Below, in pieces: positions 58,743 through 64,000 of a stretch of 64,000 nucleotides of DNA (position 1 is the stretch's first letter; each line of letters begins with the position of its first letter). A program made the position numbers and the translations under genes. The stretch is from Armatimonadota bacterium (lineage in GTDB: Bacteria; Sysuimicrobiota; Sysuimicrobiia; Sysuimicrobiales; Humicultoraceae): contig VGFA01000009.1 in assembly GCA_016869025.1 (NCBI GenBank), positions 1-64,000 of the forward strand. Direction: 5' to 3'. The notes under the pieces were generated by a model. The model saw only the letters and a program-made list of their open reading frames with translations. It had not been told where the DNA came from and did not search any database.

Positions 58743-60353
58743 GTGAGGAACATTGCCTTGATCGGGATGCCGGCCACCGGAAAGAGCGCTGTCGGCCGAC
58801 AGCTCTCGCTCACCCTTGGCCTGCCCTTCGTGGACACCGACGAGACGATCGAGAGCCGCGAAGACGCGTCAATCTCCTCGATCTTCGCGCGCCACGGGGA
58901 GCCCCACTTCCGGGCCATTGAAGAAGCGCTGATCGCGGAGGTCACGCAGGCGCCGGGCGTGGTTGCCACCGGCGGCGGCGTGGTTGAGCGCCAGACCAAC
59001 CTCCAGGCCCTGCGCTCCTGGGGGTGGCTCATCGCGCTCGTCGCGTCTCCGGAGGCCATAGCGCGCCGCGTTGGACAGGCGGACCAGTGGCCGCTGCTGA
59101 AGGGCCAGGTGGTTGCGAACCTTGAGCGGCTGTGGGCGCGGCGCGCAGAGAAGTACCTGTCCGCCGATCTGGTGGTGGACGTTGGGCACGAAGATGTGGA
59201 CGGCGTCGTGCGCAAGATCCTGGGATTCCTCGCGGAGCGCGAGCCGGCCTCCTCGGTCGAGGTCCGCCCTGGCCAGGCCCCGGCCTACCGCGCCGTCGTT
59301 GGCACGGGCATCCTGGGGCTACTGGGACACTACGCGCGAGAGGCCGGCCTGTCGGACCGGGCAGGCATCCTGGCGTCCCCTGCGGCGGCCCGCCGGCACG
59401 GCGAGCAGGTCTGCGATGCCCTGCAGGGAGCGGGCCTGGATCCTGTGCTGATTGAGGTTCCATCCGGCGAGAGCGTTAAGACGTGGGAGATCGTAGGGGG
59501 GCTCTACGGCCGCCTCGTCCGTGAGCAGATTGACCGGACAGGATGCCTCATTGCCATGGGCGGCGAGGAGGTGCTCGATGCGGGCGGCTTCGTGGCCGGC
59601 ACCTACATGCGGGGCATTCCCGTCGCGTACGTTCCAACCACGCTCATGGCGCAACTCGACAGCTGCGTCGGCGGCAAGGTGGCCCTCAACCACTTCCGGG
59701 CCAAGAACCTCATTGGGTTCCTCCATCACCCTCGGCTGGCCATCGTGGATGTGGCGGCCGTCAGCGGAAGCGGCGTGCGGTCGGTTCGGGCGGGTCTGGC
59801 CGAAGCCGTCAAGTACGGCGCGATCGCCGACGCGGATCTATTCGACTTCATTGAGGCACATGCCGCGGAACTGCTGGACGCCGACAGCCGCCGCCTGCCG
59901 GAACTCGTGGCGCGTTGCCTGCGGATCAAGGCCCGCTTCGTGGAAGAGGATGAGCATGGGGTGGGCCCGCGCATGCTTCTCAACTACGGGCACACCTTCG
60001 GGCACGCGATCGAATCCTCGACGGGATTCCATCGGTACACGCACGGCGAAGCCGTGGCGATTGGGATGACGCTGGCCGCCCGCGTCGCTGTGGCGATGGG
60101 GTTCGCCCCCGCTTCTCTGGAAGCCCGCCAGACCGCGTTGCTGCGGGCACTCGGTCTCCCCATTGATTTCTCCGGCGTGGCACCGGCCCGCCTGGTGGAG
60201 GCGCTCTGGCGAGACAAGAAGCGGCAGGGCACGAGCCTGCGGTTCGTGCTTCCCAGAGGGTTCGGACAGGGAGAAGTCCGGGGCGACGTCCCGATTGAGC
60301 TGGTGGAGCGTGTGCTAACAGACCACGCCCCACCGGCCAGCGCTGGGGGTTAG
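58743..60353 (+). CDS. aroKB: Shikimate kinase / 3-dehydroquinate synthase fusion
   Basis: 536 residues joining two shikimate-pathway enzymes. Residues ~1-165 are shikimate kinase: P-loop GMPATGKS, DTDETIE, FRAIEE, and ATGGGVV. The lid motif RPLL is WPLL here. Residues ~185-530 are dehydroquinate synthase, with PTTLMAQLDSCVGGK, KNLIGF, EAVKYG, GHTFGHAIE and HGEAVAIGM retaining catalytic and zinc residues. The NAD-binding loop reads GGEEVLDAGGF instead of the usual GGGxxGDxxGF. GTG at 58743 follows AGGG by eight bases. GTG at 58734 overlaps that site. Function as canonical AroK/AroB is likely, but the altered motifs leave room for a related reaction. Confidence 0.9.
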   Translation: MRNIALIGMPATGKSAVGRQLSLTLGLPFVDTDETIESREDASISSIFARHGEPHFRAIEEALIAEVTQAPGVVATGGGVVERQTNLQALRSWGWLIALVASPEAIARRVGQADQWPLLKGQVVANLERLWARRAEKYLSADLVVDVGHEDVDGVVRKILGFLAEREPASSVEVRPGQAPAYRAVVGTGILGLLGHYAREAGLSDRAGILASPAAARRHGEQVCDALQGAGLDPVLIEVPSGESVKTWEIVGGLYGRLVREQIDRTGCLIAMGGEEVLDAGGFVAGTYMRGIPVAYVPTTLMAQLDSCVGGKVALNHFRAKNLIGFLHHPRLAIVDVAAVSGSGVRSVRAGLAEAVKYGAIADADLFDFIEAHAAELLDADSRRLPELVARCLRIKARFVEEDEHGVGPRMLLNYGHTFGHAIESSTGFHRYTHGEAVAIGMTLAARVAVAMGFAPASLEARQTALLRALGLPIDFSGVAPARLVEALWRDKKRQGTSLRFVLPRGFGQGEVRGDVPIELVERVLTDHAPPASAGG

Positions 60354-60378
60354 ACGCCGGGCATACACGTTCGTCGTT

Positions 60379-60990
60379 CTACTTGCACGACGGCAAAGTG
60401 ATCTTGATGGCAGCGTTGAAATCGTAGTAGTCCGTCGTCATCGTTACCGCGCCATCATCGCCAAGAACCTGCGCGCGCCTGGGAAGGCCGTCCGCGGTCG
60501 CCACGAACAGCCGCGTCTTCACCGTCATCACGTCGTTCTTCCACACGTAGGTGTACGACTGAGTCCGGACACCCGCGATCGTCTCTTCGGGGCCCCGGGT
60601 TGCGGCCACCTCACCCCACATCTGCCCGGGGTCCAGGATGGCCTGTTCTCGGGGCTGAGATTGACACATCCACGGTCCTCCGCCAGTCCGCATTCGGACC
60701 GCGGTCCCAACCTGGATCGTCTCAATGGTGTTCCCTCCGACCGTCATCTTGGCGTGGTAGCTGTCGGGGTTCACCACGTCCATCATGGTGACCATGGGGC
60801 CGGTCGGTCCTGCTATCGTTCCCCTGGAGCGGTAGGACTTGAGCTTCGCGAGCTTGGTCATAGCGGCAGAGACCTCCGCCCAAACCTTCGCGTCTCCCTT
60901 GACGACGAGCTTCGGGGCAGCCGATGCCCCCACCACGAATGTCAACGTGCCGACGAGGACAAGCGCCAGCACCTTCATGATGGTCCTCAT
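60379..60990 (-). CDS. LolA-like secreted protein
   Basis: 203 residues. A signal peptide covers about 1-26 (KVLALVLVGTLTFVVGASA). The mature part is predicted beta-rich, and resembles LolA/LppX-type lipid-binding half-barrels by the pattern LKSYRSRGTIAGPTGPMV ... YHAKMTVGGNTIETIQVGTAVRMR and a final WKNDVMTVKTRLFVATADGLPRR. Such proteins carry or test for lipids and lipoproteins outside the membrane. ATG at 60990 has GGGAGGTGGCTGAC before it. It is convergent with aroKB and divergent from the phosphatase gene. Specific ligand unknown. Confidence 0.78.
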   Translation of the reverse strand: MRTIMKVLALVLVGTLTFVVGASAAPKLVVKGDAKVWAEVSAAMTKLAKLKSYRSRGTIAGPTGPMVTMMDVVNPDSYHAKMTVGGNTIETIQVGTAVRMRTGGGPWMCQSQPREQAILDPGQMWGEVAATRGPEETIAGVRTQSYTYVWKNDVMTVKTRLFVATADGLPRRAQVLGDDGAVTMTTDYYDFNAAIKITLPSCK

Positions 60991-61039
60991 GTCAGCCACC
61001 TCCCTCAGCGGTTGCTTCCCTGCTGCCCCGACGAAACCT

Positions 61040-61050
61040 GCTATCATAGC
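61040..61050. promoter_or_regulatory. Palindromic -10 shared by two divergent genes
   Basis: GCTATCATAGC is symmetric and presents TATCAT to the plus strand and TATGAT to the minus strand, between the LolA-like gene and the histidine phosphatase gene. Neither side has a good -35. The plus-strand leader would be only about six bases. Confidence 0.4.
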
Positions 61051-61059
61051 GTGTGCCAG

Positions 61060-61680
61060 ATGAGCCCTACGACCATCTACCTCATCCGCCACGCCGAGAC
61101 CACCTGGAACGCCGAAGGGCGCCTGCAGGGAACCCTGGACGCTCCGCTGAGCGAGCGCGGTCAGGAGCAGGTGCGGCGGCTGATTGAGGCGCTCCGTGCG
61201 GTCCCGCTTGCCGCGGTGTATTCCAGCCCGCTCGGCCGGGCCCATGCGACCGCCGATCCGATAGCAGCCGCGCACGCGGTCCCGCTGCGCACCGTCGCAG
61301 AGCTGCGGGAGATGGCGCAGGGCGAGTGGGAGGGCCGCCTGATCTCAGAGGTCAGGGACGGGGACGGCAGGCCGATCCAGGCCAGGGTGGATTCGCCCGT
61401 TGAGTCTGTCTTCCCCGGCGGCGAGACCATGGAGCATGTGCAGACGCGCGCAGTCGCCGCGCTGCGTATGCTGGCAGAGCGGCACCCCGGCGAGGTCATC
61501 GCGGTCGTCGCCCACGGAGGAGTGAACAAAACGCTCCTGCTGTCGTGCCTTGGCGCGCCCCTGGGGCATCACGCGCGGATCGCTCAGGGCGGGGCGTGCA
61601 TCAACATCATCGAGTTGGGCGGGCCGCTGCCCCGCGTTACTGCGCTGAACAACACGGTGCACCTAGACGTTGACCCGTAG
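61060..61680 (+). CDS. Histidine phosphatase (phosphoglycerate mutase-like)
   Basis: 206 residues. The active-site RHAETTWN is at residues 10-17, preceded by strand TIYLIRH, followed by FQG-like RLQGTLDAPLSERGQEQ. The second histidine lies in AVVAHGGVNKTLL. This branch includes phosphoserine phosphatase, alpha-ribazole phosphatase and sugar-phosphate phosphatases, and the sequence alone does not settle which. ATG at 61060 was chosen because the longer frame is the antisense of the LolA-like gene. Its last 18 bases overlap the end of the transporter gene on the other strand. Confidence 0.9.
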   Translation: MSPTTIYLIRHAETTWNAEGRLQGTLDAPLSERGQEQVRRLIEALRAVPLAAVYSSPLGRAHATADPIAAAHAVPLRTVAELREMAQGEWEGRLISEVRDGDGRPIQARVDSPVESVFPGGETMEHVQTRAVAALRMLAERHPGEVIAVVAHGGVNKTLLLSCLGAPLGHHARIAQGGACINIIELGGPLPRVTALNNTVHLDVDP

Positions 61681-62940
61681 GTCGCCTTCAGGGTAGCGCC
61701 GAAAGACCGCGATGCCCGCGACCACGCAGGCGGTGGCGATCATCGGCGCCACCCGCAGCCCGAGCCCGTACCCGAAGACCTCCAGGACGCCACCCAGGAT
61801 TGCGGCCGCGACGCTTGTTGCGCCGTTGAGGATCAGACCCTGGAACGCGAAGAACATCCCCTCCAGGCGCTGCCCGCGCTCGCGGGCCACTGCGTGGGCG
61901 ATGTCGGCCAGGATCGCGTTGGGCAGCACAAACAGCGCCGCCAGCGGCAATCCGGCCATCGCGGCAACCAGGTAGCCCTGGGCCGCCGCGCCAAGCGGCA
62001 CCGGCCACAGGCCGACCGATGCCAGAAGGGGCAGGATCACGCCGGCTGCGGCCATGGCCAGCAGCAGCGCCCGCGGCTTGCCCAGGCGGTCGGCCAGGGC
62101 AGCGATAGCGGGTAGGGCGAGCAACGTCGTGGCCACGCTCGCTCCCAGCACGCTGCCGACCGCGGCCCGGGGCAGGCCCATCAGGACCGTCACCATCAAG
62201 GCCATCGAGAGGTTCACCATGGAGAGCCCGAGCCACAGCAGCGCGAACCCCACGATGAAGACCCGAAACGCCCGCTCGCCGAAGACCGTGCGCAGCGCAG
62301 GCCAGAAATCAACCGGGGTGTCGGCGATCGGCCGCTCGCGCACTGCGATCCCTGCCACCAGCAGCGGGATTAGACCCAGCGGCGCCAGCATCAGCCCCAT
62401 GGTCCGGAAGCCGGCCCTCGCGGCGAGCGCCGACGAGGCGATGAACGCCGCCGCTGTGCCGGTCAGACTGAACGCGCTCTGCCATGCCGAGGTGACGACA
62501 CGATCCCGCCCGGGCCCGGTGATCTCGGGCAGCAGCGCCATGTAGGGGTTGAGCACGAACGTCAGCACGAAGAAGAAGACGCCCAGCACCGCGGCCAGGA
62601 AGAGAAAGTTCACAGCAGAGACAACCTCGTGAGGCGGCCTCCACAGGAGCGCGAAAGAGGCCGCCAGCAGCGGCGCGCCGGCCAGGATGAACGGCCTCCG
62701 GCGGCCGATCTGCCAGCGCAGCCGGTCGCTCCAGTGGGCCACCAGCGGATCGGCCAGCGCGTCCACGGCACGTCCAATGCCCATGGCCAGGCCCAGAAGT
62801 GCCGGCGCCACGAGCTGAGGCAGGCCCTGATCCGGCGGCGGCGCGTAGAAGTAGAAGACCCACAGTAGAACGGTCTGCTGGAGCAGGCTGGAACCGAAGG
62901 GTCCGAGACTGTAGAGGATGCGGCGGGCGGGAGTGAGCAC
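61663..62940 (-). CDS. MFS/GPH-type sugar transporter
   Basis: A 12-span cation-linked symporter resembling MelB-type glycoside-pentoside-hexuronide transporters. The N-terminal half has GPFGSSLLQQTVLLW and the loop DPLVAHWSDRLRWQIGRRRPFI, with the family's DxxxGxxxDRTxxRxGRRRP-like form. The frame is open to 63057, but the first ~39 residues look unrelated. GTG at 62940 (VLTPARRILYSLG) gives a normal N-terminus and about 425 residues. The substrate is unknown. Confidence 0.85.
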   Translation of the reverse strand: MLTPARRILYSLGPFGSSLLQQTVLLWVFYFYAPPPDQGLPQLVAPALLGLAMGIGRAVDALADPLVAHWSDRLRWQIGRRRPFILAGAPLLAASFALLWRPPHEVVSAVNFLFLAAVLGVFFFVLTFVLNPYMALLPEITGPGRDRVVTSAWQSAFSLTGTAAAFIASSALAARAGFRTMGLMLAPLGLIPLLVAGIAVRERPIADTPVDFWPALRTVFGERAFRVFIVGFALLWLGLSMVNLSMALMVTVLMGLPRAAVGSVLGASVATTLLALPAIAALADRLGKPRALLLAMAAAGVILPLLASVGLWPVPLGAAAQGYLVAAMAGLPLAALFVLPNAILADIAHAVARERGQRLEGMFFAFQGLILNGATSVAAAILGGVLEVFGYGLGLRVAPMIATACVVAGIAVFRRYPEGDLRVNV

Positions 62941-63107
62941 GCACGAGGCTTCCACAGAGGCGCCGTCGTATTCCTTGTTCAGTCGCCACCCGCAGGGGGG
63001 CGGCCCAACGACCCGGAGCGAAATGGGATGCCCTGCTTGCAGTGCTGGCCGGACCACGAGGTTCTTCTTGCTTCAAGTTGGGCGCACAGCAATGCGCCCC
63101 ACCTGCC

Positions 63108-63147
63108 TTGACGCACTCGACTATTCTGGCTAGAATCTGGCTAGAAT
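63108..63147 (+). promoter_or_regulatory. Promoter and 11-bp repeat before the RelE-like gene
   Basis: TTGACG (63108-63113) and TAGAAT (63131-63136) have a 17-base spacer. CTGGCTAGAAT occurs twice in tandem (63126-63136 and 63137-63147), so the -10 is duplicated and the second copy runs into the ATG at 63146. Transcription would begin near 63143, giving an almost leaderless messenger. Confidence 0.7.
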
Positions 63148-63439
63148 GCGCCATGAAATCCTGCTAGCGCCAGAGGCCGCCCAGGACCTCGAGGAGCTTG
63201 ACGCGCACGTTCGGGTTACGGTCCGTGACGCTATCGAGAAACACCTTCGGCATCAGCCCGCCCGGACGAGCAAGAGCCGGATCAGGCGTTTGAGAGGCCT
63301 GGCGCGACCTCAGTTTCGTCTTCGCGTGTGCGAGGTGCGCGTCTTCTACGACGTTTTCGAAACACGTGTAGAAGTTCTCGCCATCGTCCGGAAGTCAGAC
63401 GCCAGGGCATGGCTAGAAAGGGCGGGTGAACGATCATGA
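63146..63439 (+). CDS. RelE/ParE-family toxin
   Basis: 97 residues with the RelE fold pattern HEILLAPEAAQDLEELDAHV, a central RRLRGLARPQFRLRVCEVRVFYDV and AIVRKSDARAWL near the end. The basic residues typical of ribosome-dependent mRNA cleavage are present (RLRVCEVRVF). It precedes the antitoxin, the reverse of the MazEF order, and overlaps it by four bases. Confidence 0.88.
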   Translation: MRHEILLAPEAAQDLEELDAHVRVTVRDAIEKHLRHQPARTSKSRIRRLRGLARPQFRLRVCEVRVFYDVFETRVEVLAIVRKSDARAWLERAGERS

Positions 63440-63681
63440 AGAAGGTCGCTCTCTCGGAGGCCAAGGACGACCTCTCCAGGATACTCCGCGTCGCCGAGAA
63501 GGAGGAGGTACTCATCACCCGGCACGGCAAGCCCGCGGGTGTACTGGTTGGCTTTGAGTCAGAAGACGATTGGTTTGACTATCGGCTTGAGCATGATCCC
63601 AGGTTTCTTGCTCGAATCGAAGCAGCGAGGCGCAGCTTGCGGGCCGGGCGTGGTGTAAGGCTCGAAGACCGCGACACGTGA
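63436..63681 (+). CDS. Phd/YefM-family antitoxin
   Basis: 81 residues. The DNA-binding N-terminal KKVALSEAKDDLSRILRVAEKEEVLITRHGKPAGVLV matches Phd/YefM. The C-terminal half (WFDYRLEHDPRFLARI) would bind the toxin. ATG at 63436 overlaps the toxin stop (ATGA). With the upstream toxin it forms one complete type II pair. Confidence 0.9.
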   Translation: MKKVALSEAKDDLSRILRVAEKEEVLITRHGKPAGVLVGFESEDDWFDYRLEHDPRFLARIEAARRSLRAGRGVRLEDRDT

Positions 63682-63807
63682 CAGGGAGAGGGTACCTGAC
63701 TTCGGCTTGCGGCCGCCAGCGGGCGGGACTTCGTCGGTACTCCAGATTGCCCCGTTCGCCCGCCGCGGCTGATACCGCGCGTTGGGCGGCATAGAAGGGA
63801 GCGAGTG
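63682..63807. other. Intergenic region with no recognised element
   Basis: Between the Phd-like antitoxin and the DUF488 start. I find no open frame on either strand with family resemblance, and no clear promoter. The motif GGGAG before 63808 serves the next gene. Confidence 0.4.
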
Positions 63808-64000
63808 GTGGCAATACGTGTTGTCAGGCTAGGCAGTCAGAGGGTAGAGGGCGAAGGCACACGCATCGGAACCGTTCGGCGTCCGCCGCGTGGTGTGCCC
63901 AGGGCAGAGTTCGCATCACAGAACTGGTACGATGTGTGGCTCCCCAACCTTGCGCCGAGCGTCGAGACCATGAATCTCGGCCAGGAAGCCAAGACGCCTG
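63808..64000 (+). CDS. DUF488 family protein, N-terminal part
   Basis: A partial gene that runs off the right edge, 64 codons visible and open throughout. The translation starts VAIRVVRLGSQRVEGEGTRI and continues with GTVRRPPRGVPRAEF and NWYDVWLPNLAPS, the signature of the DUF488 family. Function is unknown. GTG at 63808 has GGGAG six bases before it, with a second GTG immediately upstream at 63805. The gene was too short at the edge to appear in ordinary ORF calling. Confidence 0.8.
   Translation, partial: MAIRVVRLGSQRVEGEGTRIGTVRRPPRGVPRAEFASQNWYDVWLPNLAPSVETMNLGQEAKTP

Overview
The window is very GC-rich (about two thirds G+C, judged by eye) and contains the replication origin of a bacterial chromosome. 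Gene order around the origin is that of Bacillus and its relatives. To the left on the minus strand lie rpmH-rnpA-yidD-yidC-jag-rsmG-parA-parB, and further out a DUF951 gene and ychF. To the right on the plus strand lie dnaA-dnaN-S4-recF-DUF721-remB-gyrB-gyrA. LexA boxes are of the Gram-positive type, glycine decarboxylase is split (gcvPA/gcvPB), and the chaperone operon is headed by HspR rather than HrcA. Together these suggest a deep-branching, Gram-positive-related (Terrabacteria) lineage, probably uncultured. The sequence alone does not fix the phylum.

Layout, left arm (1-33.3 kb, mostly minus strand, reading away from the origin). ychF, a five-GAF membrane diguanylate cyclase, DUF951 and a fused membrane/spermidine-synthase-like protein are followed by the heat-shock block hspR-hsp20-dnaK-grpE-dnaJ-clpB, with a strong promoter overlapped by an inverted repeat. 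trxB and trxA converge. A site-2 protease with CBS domains, a TPR protein and an MgtA-type Mg2+ ATPase follow. Next is a three-gene LexA operon: lexA, a 42-residue single-span protein and a degenerate RNase H-fold protein. Then come the glycine-cleavage operon (phosphoribosyltransferase-gcvT-gcvH-gcvPA-gcvPB-threonine dehydratase) and the partition/ribosomal-protein block up to rpmH.

Origin (33.3-36.2 kb). DnaA boxes occur in two clusters: one between rpmH and a GHKL-ATPase/winged-helix gene, the other between dnaA and dnaN. The second has triplets resembling the DnaA-trio and an AT-rich tract, so the origin is bipartite, as in Bacillus. The GHKL/winged-helix gene between the two clusters is not part of the usual set.

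Right arm (36.2-64 kb, mostly plus strand). After gyrA and a small M50 protease comes an 11-gene block (44.6-55.8 kb). It encodes a TctCBA tripartite carboxylate transporter, an acylating aldehyde dehydrogenase of the SauS type, a cupin, a type I 3-dehydroquinate dehydratase, a zinc alcohol dehydrogenase, a ThDP enzyme, an IclR regulator, a class III CoA-transferase and a citryl-CoA-lyase-like enzyme. This looks like a complete uptake and catabolic route for an unknown organic acid and is the best candidate for an undescribed system. The rest is a Cys-rich secreted protein, a MazEF-like pair, an alkaline phosphatase, a shikimate kinase/dehydroquinate synthase fusion with altered motifs, a LolA-like secreted protein, a histidine phosphatase, a GPH-type transporter, a RelE/Phd-like pair and the start of a DUF488 gene. 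No tRNA, rRNA, CRISPR array or insertion sequence was seen.
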